Shown here one piece after another: positions 12,455 through 24,502 of a DNA stretch of 64,000 nt. This DNA comes from Cyanophora paradoxa (lineage: Eukaryota; Glaucocystophyceae; Cyanophorales; Cyanophoraceae). Under the pieces are notes generated by a model. That model worked only from the letters and a program-made list of their open reading frames with translations. It ran no database searches and had not been told where the DNA came from. The position numbers and the translations under genes are program-made. Positions within the stretch are counted from its first letter, which is position 1. Every line of letters begins with the position of its first letter. Location: the NCBI GenBank assembly GCA_004431415.1, contig QPMI01000265.1, positions 24,738-88,737 on the forward strand, written 5' to 3'.

Positions 12455-13047
12455 CGTCGAGCGCTGTTACCAACTCGAAGGGCGCACGCGCCGCTCTACG
12501 GCCTCTGCGAATCGCGGCTGACGGAAGCCTTCGGCACCTCGGCTTACAAACGACCTGCCGTCGCTTTCAACCTGCCTATATGTGCACGTGGATGCCCCTC
12601 GAACGCGGCGGTCTTCTTGAGGGGCTGAACTGTCTCTCGCTCTTCTTCGAACGCGCAGGAGCGACTGTAGAGACGGTACCCCTCGTTGGAGTGCGTACCC
12701 CTACTGTCAGCTGCGCTGCCACCTGCGCTGGCGTGGCCCGCGCAGTACGCGCTTTTTGAGGCGCACAAGATAGCACCATGCTCGAACCGTTCTTGCATGC
12801 GACGCTTCTTGGCGGCGGCGGGGCGATACGCCCGGAGGCGCTCCGCGCAACGCTTCAGCAGGCGCGTACTCGTACAGAACCCTGCGTGCAGGACGCGCGG
12901 TTAACCTGGGAGCAAACAGGCGGTGGTACTCATCGCACAGAGCGGTGGCCATGTAGAGGTCCACAGCCTGCCTCCTGACTATCGAAGGCGCGGGAGCGTG
13001 ACCGCTACCCGCAGAGTGGAGCGGATGCCGCGCAGGTGCTTCAGCGC
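12455..13047. other. divergent interval between PRPF31 and the UBR ligase; coding status unclear
   Basis: This interval must hold the PRPF31 promoter and the 5' end of the UBR gene. Both strands are open over much of it. A plus-strand frame from 12778 (MLEPFLHATLLGGGG) and a minus-strand frame from 12964 (MDLYMATALCDEYHRLF) both look protein-like and cannot be told apart by eye. An intron ending near 12984 (ctgactatcgaag) would feed an upstream exon into the UBR box, so part of this stretch is probably UBR coding sequence. Confidence 0.35.
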
Positions 13048-16000
13048 ATGTGCCAGCACAACAACGTGTGCGGCCGCGTATGGAAGAAGGACGGTGCCGA
13101 TCTTGCGTTCAGCCCCGTGAGTGGTGCGTTGATGCCGCGTTAGAAACCGCGTACAAGTGCCGCAACTGCGAAATGGACCCGACATGTGCGATTTGCGTCG
13201 ATTGGTGCGCTTGCCGAGGCCGCCTGACGTCGCATGCGCCCTCGGCCTCATTCTCGCCACAGCTTCGATCCTGCCATGCACGCTGGGCACGACTACTCCA
13301 TCATTCGCACGGGCGGCGGTTGTGCGCCGCTGCTAGCCGATCAATGCCTGCACATCACGCTGACCCGCCACAGGCTGCGACTGCGGAGATCCGCAGGCGT
13401 GGTACGACACTCGATTGCAAATCGTTAGCTTTATTCAGTTTCCTGCAGGAAGCAAGAGGGTTTCTGCCGGCAGCACCGCGGCGCGTCGGAGGACTCGGAC
13501 CCCCTCGTTGGCGTGCCAGCAGCCGTGGTCGCGAACGCACGCGGGGCGGTCCGTGTTGTGGGACGATTCATTGGGGATCGGCTCGACGAGCTTCCGGCCG
13601 CCCCGGCCATCGCCAACCTGCAGGTGCCTACGACCCTCGACTCCGCGGCGCCCTGTCCGATCCTGATGCGCCCACAGGAAGCGCTCGCGTGGCTCACGGG
13701 CCTCTGCTCTCTGGGCGATGCGCTGCGTCGCATCGTCTGCGAAGAGCTGTGCCGCGCAGGCCCGCGGGAGGCCGAGTGCGGTCCGCACCGCGACCCCCCC
13801 CCCCCCCCCCCCCCGGGCTCAGGGCGGAGCTTAAGCCCGCGTGCAGGGGTGGTCTCGCGTCTGATGCAGTTTGATCGACTGCCGAACGCATTGGCGCCGC
13901 CCGTCCACAACCTGTACTTTCAGCTCATCCTCGAGTGCGACGGCCCGCGCCAGGCGAACCGCCCCGCCCGCCCACCGCGCCCCTGACGACCCTTCACAGC
14001 GTGCCGTTCAAGACGACCTTCACCCGCCTCTTCATCGCGAACTACCCCCGCTACATCCACGCCCTCGTTCGCCGCTGGGGCCCCGCCTCGGCAGCCCAGC
14101 ACCCTCGCGAGCTTCCCCGCAGATGGCGTCCAACGACGACGATGGCGGGCCTGGCGGCAGCGGGGACGGCGGTAGCAACGCGTGCGCCCCGTAACGCTCG
14201 GGCGCCTCGCCGCGGACGACGTTGGGCGCAGGGTCGGCTCGGGCATGGACAACTTCTCCGTCCAACTCTTTACCGTCCCGAACCTCACGCCGCGGTCCTT
14301 GCTCGCCACCCCGTCCCGCCTCGCCCTCGCGCCTGACTGCTCGACAGATGCGTGCGCGAGGGCGGCCTGCTGCATACCCTCCTGGGCACCCTCCACTCCT
14401 CCTTAGAACGCACCCTCATCCGTGTCCCGCCGCCGCCTCCGGAGCCGGCGCCCGGCGGCCCTCCCGCCGCCCTCATCTCTTCCCCGCCGTCCGCGTCCTT
14501 GCCGCCGCCGACCGAGGGACCGGGAGGGGCCGCCGCCGGCCCCGCGCCACTGCGGCTCGGCGCGGCAGCTGCGGGCGGGGCCGTGGCAGGCGGGGCGCTG
14601 GGCCCCGGAGAAGGGCGGGTGCGGCTGCCGGAGCAGGTGGACTGCAGCCAGGCGGGGGCGACGGACAAGTACTACTGGCGCGTCACCACCGACCTCCGCT
14701 ACGTCCTCGCGCACCCCTCCGTCGCCCAGTGCGCCCCGTCCGGCCCCGTGCCTGCGCCGGGCCGACGCGCTGCAGGCACGCGCTGTACGCGCGGCCGGAG
14801 CTCTTCGAGGCGCTGGTGCGCATCTACGCGCGGATGCACGCCATCAACGGGCAGGCGCGCGCCGAGGGCGCCCACGTCGAGCACGAGTCGGACGCCTGGC
14901 AGTTCGCGTTCACCCTCGAGGCCCGCCCCGCCCCACCCCGCCCCGGCCCCTCCCCGCCTCCCTCACGCGGGTCCAGATGGAGGCCCTCCAGCTCGTCCCG
15001 CCCCTGCTCGCCGGTCTCCGCGCCGGCGACACGCCGCTCCCCGACGGGGCCGCTGCGCCTCCGCCGGACGCCCCCGGGGGCCCCGAGCCGGCGCGCCTGC
15101 GGGAGCTGCTGGCTCACGTGGCGGGGCAGCTCGGGAGCTGGTACGAGCAGGCCGGCATGGCCGAGCGCGCGACCGCGGCGGGGCGCGTCGCGGACGCGGC
15201 GGCCGCGGGGCCCGGGGACGCCTTTACGTTCCACCTGCCCCTCGTCCGCCTGCACGCCGCCCTCGCCTCCGAGGCCACTCGCCTCTGGCCCCTGCCCCTG
15301 CCCGCTCTCCTCCCCGTGCGCCCCCGCGCTGCCGCCCCGCGCCCTCCCCCGACACCGGGCCGCAGGCGGAGCCGGCGTCGCTGGCGCCGTGCATGGCGGA
15401 CCAGCTGCTGCGCCTGCAGCTCTTCCTGGCGGAGATCCGGGCCGGCCGTTGGGTGCGCAACGGCCGCTCCCTCCTCTCGCAGCTCGGCCTGTACGGCGGC
15501 GTCCACTGCTTCTGGCTCGACTGGGACCTCTTCTCCCTGCAGGTCGCGCCCCCGCCCCCCGCCCCGCCTCGCCTCTCCCCACAGCCCCCCGCAGCTCTGT
15601 GCCCTCGCCATGGGTCCCGAGCGCTTCCTCTGGGCCGCACTCGCCCGCTGGCGCCTCGAGCCTTTCTTCTCCTTCGATGCGTCCCGCGATGGTGCGCGCC
15701 GCGCGCCGGCGCTCGGCGCTGGGGGCGAGCGGGGGCCGCAGGGGCCGGGGCGGAGGCGTGGCAGGCGAGTGTCGGGGAGGAACTGCTCGTGCTCCTCGTG
15801 CGGATTCTGCAGGAGCGCTCCCGCGCCGGCCTCTTCCACGAGGCCGCCGTCCGCCGCGAGCTCGTCCACCGCCTCGCCGCCGAGGACTGCACCCACAGGC
15901 TCGCCCGCCCGCCCGCCTGGCCCCCGGCCCGCGACCCCCGCCCGAGCCGGCGTGAGCAGCCAGGTCCTCAAGCACATCAGCAAGCGCGCCAAGGAATGCA

Positions 16001-19000
16001 AGAACCTCGAGGCGATCATTAAGGAGGTGGCGACGTACCAGGCGCCCGACCACGTGCGGCTGCAGCAGGGGCGCTACGTGCTGCGGCCCGAGTGCTGGCG
16101 CGAGGTGGACCGCTTCTACCCGCACTACACTCGCCGCGACCTCCAGGCCCTCGACGACCGCACCGCCGCCCTCCCCGCCAACGTCGCCCCCTCCCAGTGC
16201 GCGCCCCGCACCCCGTCGCCGGCGCGCCCCGACGGCCCTGCAGCGCCTTCGAGCCGAACGACGCGGCGCTCTTCCCGGCCCTGCGCGGTCTACCGGGGGC
16301 CCTCTCCTGCCGCGCCACCTTCGCCCTCGTCGCCGCCGCGCTGCACGCCGCCGCCGCAAACTCGTGCGCCCGCCCCGCCCCCGGCCCCGCCCCGCTGACC
16401 CCCATGCAGGCCCCGCGCGACACACGGCTCCGTCACCGCCGCCCTCCGCCTCCTCGCCCGCCTCTGCCGGGCCGCCGCGGGGCGCCCGCCCTGCGCCTGC
16501 TCGGAACCTGGCGAGGCCCCCGCCGAGGGGGTGGCGGGCCTTGCGGAGGCGGCGGCGCAGCTACCCTCCGAGTGGGACCCGGCGCCGAACCTCCTCCACC
16601 CCTTCCGCATCCGCCCCGCCTCGCCTCAGGCCCGCCTCGTCCCTCTGGCCCGCCCCGCCAGGCGCTGACGGTTTGGGCGCAGGAGGGGGAGTCGGCGCGC
16701 CCGGGCCCCGTCTTCCGCATATTGGATGCGCTGCTCGCCCTGCGGGCCGCCCCTCAGGCCACCGCCCTCCAGCGCGCCGTGCGGGCCCCGCCGCCCCGCC
16801 CTCGCCCCGCCCGACACCCGCGCAGGACGCCGACCTCATCATACGCCTCGCCGCCGAGCGCGGCGGGCCCTGCGGTGATGCCATCCGCCGGGACGCCGCC
16901 GCCGCAGCCGCAGCAGCAGCAGCCGCGCAGCCGGCGGCGTCGGCGAGCCCGCCGGCGCGGGCGGCGGCGGGGCAGGAGGAGGAGGAGGGGTCGGGGCGGC
17001 GGCGGGCGCTGAAGGAACGGCAGGCGAAGATCATGGAGGAGTTCCGCCGCAAGCAGGCCGCCTTCGCCGCCGCCGCGGGGCCCTCGCCCTCCCCCGCGCC
17101 CCCGTCCGTCTCTCCGAGCCCGCCTCCGGCCTCCGCCTCTGCTTCCACGCCGGCGTCCGCCACGGAGGCCGCGGAGGCGGCCTGCGATGGCTCACCGCTG
17201 TGCGCGCTTTGCAAGGAGCGCGGGGCGGGCCCCGAGGGGCGGCCTATCGCATACCTCTCCTTCGTGCAGCCGTCGCGTCTACTCGCCCTCGCGCACCCCG
17301 ACCGGTCCCCATCTGCCGACGAGCCGCGCATCATCGTGGGCCCCCCTGCCCTGCCCGGCGCCAAGCCCCGCGGCGTCAACTCGCCCCGGCCCTCCGCCGC
17401 CGTCTCCCGGCCCATCGCCGCCCCACCCCAGCCCCAGCAGCCCGCCGGCCCCACCATATCTCCAGCGACAGCGGCTGCTGCATTTGCGGCCGCCGCCGCC
17501 GCCGCCGCTGCCGGCGGCGGCGCGGCGGGCGCGGGCGCAGCTGCGATGGCGGCGACCGCGGCGGCGACGGCGGCGGCAGCGGCGGGCGGCGGGCGCGTGG
17601 TGGCGGGCGCGGCGGCGACGGCGCTGGCGCAAGCGCTCGTGCGGGCTGGGCGCGCTGCGGTGGAGGCTGCGCAGGAGGCCGGCGCGCAGGCCCGCCGGCG
17701 CGCCGAGGCTGCCCTTGCCGGCGCCGCACCCGGCGTCCCCCCGGCGGTTCGCTTCCCCCCTTCCCCCCCCCCCCCCACTTCCCCCTCCTCCTTCCCCCTC
17801 CCCCCCCCCCCCCCCCCCCCCTCCCCGATGCCCTCCACGTCGTGGGGGCCGACGCGGGGCGCGTCGCGGCAGGAGGCGCAGGCGGCACGGGACGAGGCGG
17901 CGGGGGCGGCGGCGGCGGAGGCCCTGGGGCAGTGCGCGGCGCCGGGAGCGCGGGGGGCGCTGGTTGGGTACGAGGGGGCGCAGGCTGATGGAGACCCTCG
18001 AGGGGCTCGAGGAGGGCGAAGAGGCGATGCCCGACGGCGACGACGAGGAGGAGGGGGAGGGCGGGGAGGAGGCCGAGGGCCGGCGGCGGCGCCAGCGCGA
18101 GGAGATGGCGCAGGCGGCGCAGGCGGAGGAGGAGCTCGAGGCGATGGACGAGGACGACGACGGGCCCTGGGCCGACAACGACGACGACGACGAGGCCCGC
18201 CCGCTGGCCCCTCCCCGCGCGGCGGCTGCTAACGGGCGGGCGGCGCAGCTCGCGGACGCGGAGGTGGAGGAGTGGAACCTGCCGCCGGCGGCGGGGGCGG
18301 CCCCCTCGCCGATGGTGCTGGACGAGGAGGCGGCGGGGGTCGCCTCCTACGAGGCCGTCGCGGGGGTCCCCTTCGACGAGCGCCCTGCACCGGGCGCCCA
18401 CGCCTCCTTCTGCGGCCACGCCGTGCGGCCCTCGGCCCCCGCCCGGGGCGGCGCGTGATGGGGCGCGGGGCGGCAGATGCACGTGGAGTGCTTCGAGCGG
18501 TACCTGGCGTCGCTGGTGCAGCGGCACGCGGCGATGCGGACGTACGAGGGCGACGCCATCGTCGAGCTCGAGCGCGCCGAGATCCTCTGCCCCACCTGCC
18601 GCCGCCTCTCCAACGCCCTCGTGCCCCTCACCCCGCGCCTCGCCCCGGGCCCCGCCCCGGCCCCGCCCGCACCCGACGGGGACCCTCTCCGCACCGCCCT
18701 CGACGCCCTCGCGGCCGCCCTGCGGGCCGCCGCGGAGGCGCCGCCCGGGCGGCGGCGGCGGTGGACGGCGCTGTGGGGGTCCTGGCGGAGCGCGTCTACT
18801 GCGCGCAGCGGGGCCTGCGCCTCGAGGCGGCCCCCGCGTCGCCCCTGCTCCTCTCCGCCAACCTCTGGGCCGCCATCGCCTACACCGCCGCCGCCCGCGA
18901 GCTCGCCGCCCGGCCCCGCCCGACGGGCCCGCCCCCTCCTCCTCCTCGGGCCCGCCCCGGCCGCCTGCGAGTGGGGCCCGCGGGACGGCCCGGCGATGCG

Positions 19001-20829
19001 GGCCCTGGTGCGGTGCGGGCAGCTGGCGGCTGCGGGGGCGCCGCGGGGGCGGGAGCTGGACGCCCTCGCGCGGCTTCTTGAGGGCGCGAGCGCCTCCTTC
19101 CAGCCGCGGGGCACGCCGGCGGGGCGCCCCGCCCCGGCCCCTCCTCGCCCACGACGCCTTCCAGCTTTTGTGCTATACCCTCTCCTGCCTGGCCCCAGCC
19201 AGGCCCAACGCCCCGCTCCGTGCGTCCCCCCGCCCACTCCCCCCTTCCCCCCTCGCATCCTCTCCCCTCCCCCCCTCCCTCCCCCCCCCCCTCCCCCCTC
19301 TTCCCTCCGGCCGCGGTCCCTCGCTTTGACGTGATTTTACAGAGCGGGCGGCGCTGCTGGCTGCGTACGGGACGGCGGCGCACCAGGCGCTCCTCTCCCT
19401 GCACCTGCACGGGGGGCCCGGGGCGGGCTCCGGCGCGAGCGAGGGCGGCGAGGCGGGCGCCGTGCACGAGGCCTTCGCCCGCCTCGCCGACTCCCTCGCC
19501 TCCGTCGCCACATCCCCCTCCCCGGCAGCCTCTCCCGCCCTCGGCCCCCGCCCCTTCGACGCCTCAGCCCTCGGGCGCAGCCCGCCGGCGGGGAGCCCTC
19601 TCTCGCCCGTGCCGCCCCTCTCGCCGGACCCCTCGGCCCTCTCCCTCTCCCCGCCGGGCCTCCCCGCACTCATACCCTCGGCCCTCACCCTCTCGCCCCC
19701 GAGCCAGCCGCTGGGACCGCCCCCGGCGCCGCCCCTCACCGACTTCGCGCCGGGGCCAGGACCGGCGCCCGCGCGGCGGGAGCCGCCCGGGGACCTGCTG
19801 GGGCGGCTGCAGGTGGCCCTTCTGCCTTTCCTGCGGCGGGCGCGCCTGCTGGTCGCCCTCCTCGAGGGCGAGGGAGAGCCCCAGGCGCCGCCGCCGAGCG
19901 CCGAGGGCCCCGCCGCCGAGTTCGCCGCCCTCGTCGCCGCCCTCCGCCTCCCGCCCCTCTCCCAGGCCCGCCCGCCGGCCTCCCGCGCGCCCCCGCCCTG
20001 ACGCCCGCGCAGCTGCTCGCCTCGCGCGTCGGCCCCGCGTGGCTCCGGCAGGCCTCGCGGGCGGCGGCGCGGGCGCCCGGGCGGCCGCCACTGGCGCAGC
20101 TGCTGCCGGTGCGGGGCCGCGGGGCGGACGAGCCGTTCCGCCTGGCGCCGCTGCCGTACCTCTTTGAGGAGCTCTACAAGCGGCTGCTCGCCGCCACTTG
20201 CCCCTCGTGCGCCGGGCTCCCCGCCTACCACGGTGCCCCGCCCACCCCGCCCGCTCCGCCGCCCCCCGAGGCCGCCCCCAGGCGTCTGCCTCTTCTGCGG
20301 CACCGTTGTGTGCGTCGGGGGCCGCTGCTGCCGCGACGAGGCCGCGCGGGAGGGCGAGTGCAACTCGGTGCCTTCCCCTGGGCCCCCGGGCGGGCGGGGC
20401 GGGCCTGACGGCAGGCGGCAGCACATGCGCAAGTGCGGGGCCGGCGTGGGCGTCTTTCTCGTCCTCCGCATGTCCATGCTGCTGCTCCTACGGGGGCGCC
20501 GCCGTACCTTCTGGCCGGCTCCCTACCTGGTGCCGCCCGCCGCCCGCTGCCCGCCGCCCGCCGCCCGCCGCGCCGCACCGCAGTGGGGCCGACGCCGGGG
20601 CAGGACAAGTACGGGGAGGAGGACATCGAGTTCAAGCGCGGCAAGCCCCTCTTCCTCTGTCACTCGCGGCGCGCCCCGCCCCGCGTCCCCGCCCCGCCCC
20701 CGCCCCGTCGCGCCCCCGGCGAGCCGGCGCAGGTACGCGGTGATCGAGCGGCTCGTGGCGGCGCACGCCCTCGACGCCGACCCCCGCGTACTCGAGCTCA
20801 CCATCCGCCGCGACGCCGCCTGGTACTGA
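13048..20829 (+). CDS. UBR-type E3 ubiquitin ligase (N-recognin)
   Basis: Recognises destabilising N termini and attaches ubiquitin. The UBR box begins CGRVWKKDG (from 13069), continues YKCRNCEMDPTCAICVDW after an intron, and ends CDCGDPQAWY after another (13375-13410); its zinc-binding Cys/His pattern is intact. Mid-protein segments match the family: LAPPVHNLYFQLILEC (about 13890), DNFSVQLFTVPNL (about 14245) and HAINGQARAEGAHVEHESD (about 14840-14890). A RING-H2 spans about 18405-18620 (CGHAMHVECF after splicing, then CPTCRR). The C-terminal cap ends YGEEDIEFKRGKPLFLC...AAWY at TGA 20827-20829. Between UBR box and RING lie long Ala-, Pro- and acidic tracts (17.4-18.2 kb). Introns are 45-80 bp and extremely C-rich. 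The true ATG may lie upstream of 13048. UBR1/2 versus UBR3 class not decided. Confidence 0.88.
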
Positions 20830-21004
20830 GCCCCACGACGCCGCATCCTGTGAATATGCCCCCCCCCCTCGCACGCGCTGTGTGAATGTTGGCATCGTGA
20901 CGATGGCGCACCGGCCAACCACGTTCCGAGAACTTCCGACTCTGGGCCCTTTTATCCCAACTCGACCAGAAATATTCATTAAAGCGTTAGAAAACACCGC
21001 AATA

Positions 21005-21643
21005 CTACTTTTTTTGCTTCTTCTTGCCCCCATCTTTCGCTGCGCCTGCTGCGCCCGCCGCCGCCTGCACCGTTGCGCCCTTGGCTGGTGCCGGCGTGTC
21101 GACTGCGCTTGGCGCGTGAGCGGTGGCCGGCGCGTACACGGTGGCCAACGAACCCTCCATTGCCGCCGCGCCGCGCTTCTCTCCTTTTTCGGTCGTCATC
21201 TGGCGGCGCGTCAGGCGTGTTGTGGCTGGCAAAGCAGCGCAAGTGCAAGTCCGCACCTGGAACCACCTGTTGTTCAGCTTCTCGATCTGCGGGCGCCATA
21301 AACGAGCGGAATGCCGCACAGGTGGGTGTTAGCGCACCTTCTTCAGGTCCTGCGCCTGGTCTGTCCTGTACTTGAGGCACTGTGCGACGGTCAGCGTCGC
21401 GGCAGACTCCCAAGCGAGCGGCGCGCCGCACCACTTTGTCGTCGGTGACCTTCAAGACGAGCTTAGCGTCGCAGTGCCTGTACTTGATGCAATACCTTGT
21501 CTGCCGCGAGGTCGGCGCGCGGACACACGGAGCAGGGACGCGCGGCGGCATGCGATCGCGTTCCGGTTTACCTCTGCCGGCCGCGCGGCGTAAAGCTTCT
21601 CCGCCTCCGCGGCGAATTCATCCCAGCTCTCGATGTAGACCAT
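21005..21643 (-). CDS. SRP9: signal recognition particle 9 kDa protein
   Basis: SRP9 pairs with SRP14 on the Alu domain of SRP RNA to slow translation until the ribosome docks at the ER. The first exon is MVYIESWDEFAAEAEKLYAA (ATG 21643), the standard SRP9 opening. Later exons give IKYRHCDAKLVLKVTDDKVV and LKYRTDQAQDLKKV, which match the family core in order. The usual end (IEKLNNRWF) is followed by an extra exon of about 60 residues. That exon is Ala/Thr/Pro-rich and closes with KDGGKKKQKK before the stop at 21005. This Lys-ended tail is longer than in animal SRP9. Four to five exons. Convergent with the UBR gene, divergent from the acyl carrier gene. Confidence 0.88.
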
Positions 21644-21790
21644 CCCGTGGCGAGGCGGACACGCAGATCAGTGAGAGCGCCCGGAAAGGAAAACGGCTGC
21701 TACGACGGGTGTGCTTGCGGAGTGCTACGACGAGGCCAAGCAGCCGGGGTACGGCTGTTCGAAGGGAGTACACCCCCACGAGGCGAAAAA
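21644..21790. promoter_or_regulatory. divergent promoter region, SRP9/ACP
   Basis: Only 147 bp separate the two ATG codons, so both core promoters must overlap or share this interval. No TATA box or other recognised element is visible. Confidence 0.45.
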
Positions 21791-22268
21791 ATGTTGCGGC
21801 GCGTCGTCCTCCGTTCGGCTGCCGCAGTTGCCGCCCCGGCGGCGCGCAGGCTCATCGCCAGCGCGGCTCGCCCCGTCGCCGCTGTCGCCCTTCGGCCCGC
21901 TGCACACATCATCGTGCCGGTGCGCAACTTTGGCGGCGCCGCAAGCTTCCTGGATCGTGCCCAGGTCACAGATCGGGTGCGTGAGCCTTTCGCGCGCCGA
22001 GCTTGACCGCGCGGGCCTGGATGGTTCCTCACGCCGCTTCGACCAGGTCATCACCGTCATTAAGAACTTCCAGAAGGTGGACCCCGAGAAGGTTACTCCC
22101 AACTCTCATTTTATCAACGACCTCGGCCTGGACAGCCTCGACACTGTCGAGCTCGTGATGAGCTTCGAGGACGAGTTCTGCATTGAGATCCCCGACCAGG
22201 AGGCGGAGAAGATCCACTCCGTGGCGGACGCTATCTCGTATGTTGCGTCGCATCCGCAGGCGAAGTAG
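21791..22268 (+). CDS. NDUFAB1: mitochondrial acyl carrier protein
   Basis: Carries fatty-acyl intermediates on a phosphopantetheine arm in mitochondrial fatty-acid synthesis and is also a structural subunit of respiratory complex I. The first exon is a classic mitochondrial leader, Arg/Ala-rich with almost no acidic residues ([20 protein letters not shown]). One intron, 21977-22046, joins QVTDR to [16 protein letters not shown] in phase 0. The prosthetic-group serine sits in [15 protein letters not shown], and the protein ends [20 protein letters not shown] at the stop 22266-22268. Length and motif order are those of the mitochondrial rather than the plastid [16 protein letters not shown] supports this. 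Confidence 0.93.
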
Positions 22269-22369
22269 CTTAGTCAGCGTGTGTCGCGAGTTAGCTTTTT
22301 CACATAATGCTTCACAGTCCAACCCCATCCCGCGCGGAGAGCCGGACAAGGCGTCCGTCTCTAATAGCA

Positions 22370-23967
22370 CTACGGTGGGCCGCTCCAAAGCGCAAGTTCT
22401 CCACTCCAGGAGCAGCTAGCCACGAAGGAAGTGCGAGCGGGGTGGAAAGCGACGTCTGAGCAAACGTGTTCGTGGGCACGGAGGGTCTTGAGAAGTCGGG
22501 CCCCTGCCCACGAGTAGAAGTACATAGCACCATCAGCTGAGCCAGTCCCGATAATCTCCCCGTCCGGGCTGAAACCGCAGAGGACGCGAAATCCTGAAAC
22601 CTGATGTCCCTCGAATCGCTGCATTCGATGAGCTAGGCTTCGTGAGGGGCAGCCGAGCATGCAACTGCACCTTGTGCTTGTTCATTTTGAACGGCGCTTT
22701 GGAGCTGAAAATGGCAATGTAGTTCCCGTTACTCTGGGCAATAAAGCTGGGTCGATGGGGGTGCAGCCGGATAGCAGGGGCGGAATACGCCTCCATGTAG
22801 ATCTGGCTCGATACCACGCATCCCTGAAACTTATGAGCTCACATCTTCAAAAGGGCGACAAGCAAGCACACCAGCCGCAGGTCCCAGACCAGTAGTGTCT
22901 TGTCCACAGTCCCTCTCGATGTAACTTCCGATGATGACACAAAAGTATTCTCGTCCAGGAACTCTACATCTTGAACTTGCCCAAACGCGCCCTTAAAGCT
23001 TTGTGTAATCCTGTTCGATTTACATGTTTGAACAAGCCAGAGGCTGGTGTGCGCACAGACGTCGACACGTACATGCCTGATCTTGTGTCCCAGCACTGCA
23101 ACTCTGCCATGCTGGTTCCAGACAAAAATGTGTGCTCGTGAGCAGGACGGAGACGAACAGCCATCACAGAATTCTCGTGTCGGAATCTCTGTGCCGGCCT
23201 TGAGAAATTGCACCCATTTGAGCAATGTCACTTGTCTCTGCACCTTATCTAGAATACCAGTGCTCGCATCGAAGATAGCAGATGTTTTGTCGAAAGATGC
23301 TGTGAGCAAGCGAGATCCAGACACAGACCATTGGACATCCCGAACGCCCTCTGAGTAGGTAGGAATCAAATTCGTTTGCACTCGTGTTTAACTTCTCGTT
23401 CACCAGTATGCCCGCGTAGCTCTTGGTGCATTCGAAGAAATGGTTCGCATTCCCATAACTTTATGGTCTTGTCCATGGCTGCAGAGGCGAGTAACTTGCC
23501 TGCAGACAATGTGAGGACACGTTTTGATGTCGAGCGGCTACGCTGCATGCACCATCGCGCGGGCTCCATCGCAGCACGTTGATCGCTCCTGAATGGGCGG
23601 ATAGACGGGCTGCCCGTCTTATGGGGAATGCTGAAGGCGCCACCGGCTCTCCGAATGAAGATGGGGGCGGCACTTCGGCCGACGGCGTTTCCGGCAGCGA
23701 GGGACCAGCCGCACACGTGCCCGCTGCTGGAAGGTGCTGTAAACCACCCACGCAAGCGCTATGCGCGCTCAACGGGCCGGAAGCGGCGAGCGTCCGCGCA
23801 TCGCCGGCGCCTCCTGTTGCCGCCACGCTTCTGAACCGTTTCGCGACGTATCCGCGCGTTTGGCCCTGCACATCGGTGCGTACGTGCTTCGCGCGCTCAG
23901 ACTTCGGCGCCGGCGAAAACTGATCAGACTCCGGGTCAGAATCGTACGCGGAGGTGATCAGGTCCAT
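22370..23967 (-). CDS. WDR25: WD40-repeat protein, WDR25-like
   Basis: A single beta-propeller protein closest in layout to WDR25, itself related to the splicing factor Prp17. The N-terminal exon (ATG 23967, MDLITSAYDSDPESDQF) is low-complexity, followed by seven WD-like blades: SAHSGAINVLRWSP, SAAMDKTIKLWECEP, VRDVQWSVSGSRLLTASFDK, a THEFLSG-like blade near 23110, TVDKTLLVWDLRL, IRLHPHRPSFIAQSNGNYIA and EIIGTGSADGAMYFYSW. It ends FVASCSWSGELALWSGPP at 22370. The fixed order with the QSNGNYIA blade followed by an EGHQVSG blade is a WDR25 feature. About seven exons with ordinary introns. Its molecular role is not known with certainty even in animals. Confidence 0.82.
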
Positions 23968-24043
23968 GCTTGCAGATCATAAAGCGCCGGCGCGCTGATA
24001 TGGAGTTGCACGGCAGCGGGCCACCGCAGGCTGGGCCGTTGAG
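23968..24043. promoter_or_regulatory. 76-bp divergent intergenic region
   Basis: The very short gap between the WDR25-like ATG and the ATG at 24044 implies a shared bidirectional promoter, if the plus-strand gene is real. Confidence 0.35.
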
Positions 24044-24502
24044 ATGGAGTTGAACGACGACCCGGGTTGCAAACTGCGCCGCGGGTACACGCAACAAATG
24101 TTGCGTTCGGCACGCGGCGTCTCGCTCGGCATCGCACGCACACACACCGCCTATTACACGACAGCGTTTTCTTACAAATTAGGTGTTCCTGGTAGTGCCG
24201 CAGCTGTTGCTATCGAGTTGCCGGACGGTGAAACGAATTTGCAGATTGAGCGCGTAACAGACGATGTCGCTCGTGTCTTCTTCGCAAACAAGGTGACCAA
24301 GAAGGAGATCCCAATCCCCGCCAGCGCCCAAGCCGTCGACATCTCCCAAGGCACATCAGTCCCGCTGCGGCCGCGCTTCAATGGCTTCTGGGTCTCATGG
24401 GTACGCCCACGTGCACTGCGCCCCCTCCGAGGCGAACATTCAATTGTCTCAGGTTTCCAGCGTGATGGTATCGAGGTCGTCCGCATTTGGACACGTACTT
24501 AA
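24044..24502 (+). CDS. small protein, possible FAMeT-like domain, 3' end overlaps MITE
   Basis: The frame encodes VAIELPDGETNLQIERVTDD, a KKEIPIPAS stretch, and FNGFWVSW. If an intron (gtacgcccacg...tttccag, about 24400-24460) is removed, the last segment continues FWVSWRDGIEVVR. A Phe-Trp-(I/V)-Ser-Trp followed by a short turn and a glycine is the hallmark of the 'farnesoic acid O-methyltransferase' (Methyltransf_FA) fold; this name is a tentative family call, not a predicted activity. Downstream of VVR the frame enters the terminal repeat of the MITE-like element at 24483 and stops at 24500-24502. The domain is therefore shorter than usual and may be truncated by the insertion. It could also be an unrelated hypothetical protein. 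Confidence 0.4.
   Translation: MELNDDPGCKLRRGYTQQMLRSARGVSLGIARTHTAYYTTAFSYKLGVPGSAAAVAIELPDGETNLQIERVTDDVARVFFANKVTKKEIPIPASAQAVDISQGTSVPLRPRFNGFWVSWVRPRALRPLRGEHSIVSGFQRDGIEVVRIWTRT

Noticed and set aside
14222-15955. Very long open frames (over 550 codons) in several frames across 14-20 kb and 54-60 kb
   Set aside because: They are Arg/Pro/Ala-only readings caused by high GC (few stop codons). Conserved UBR and BTAF1 motifs lie in other frames, broken by short introns.
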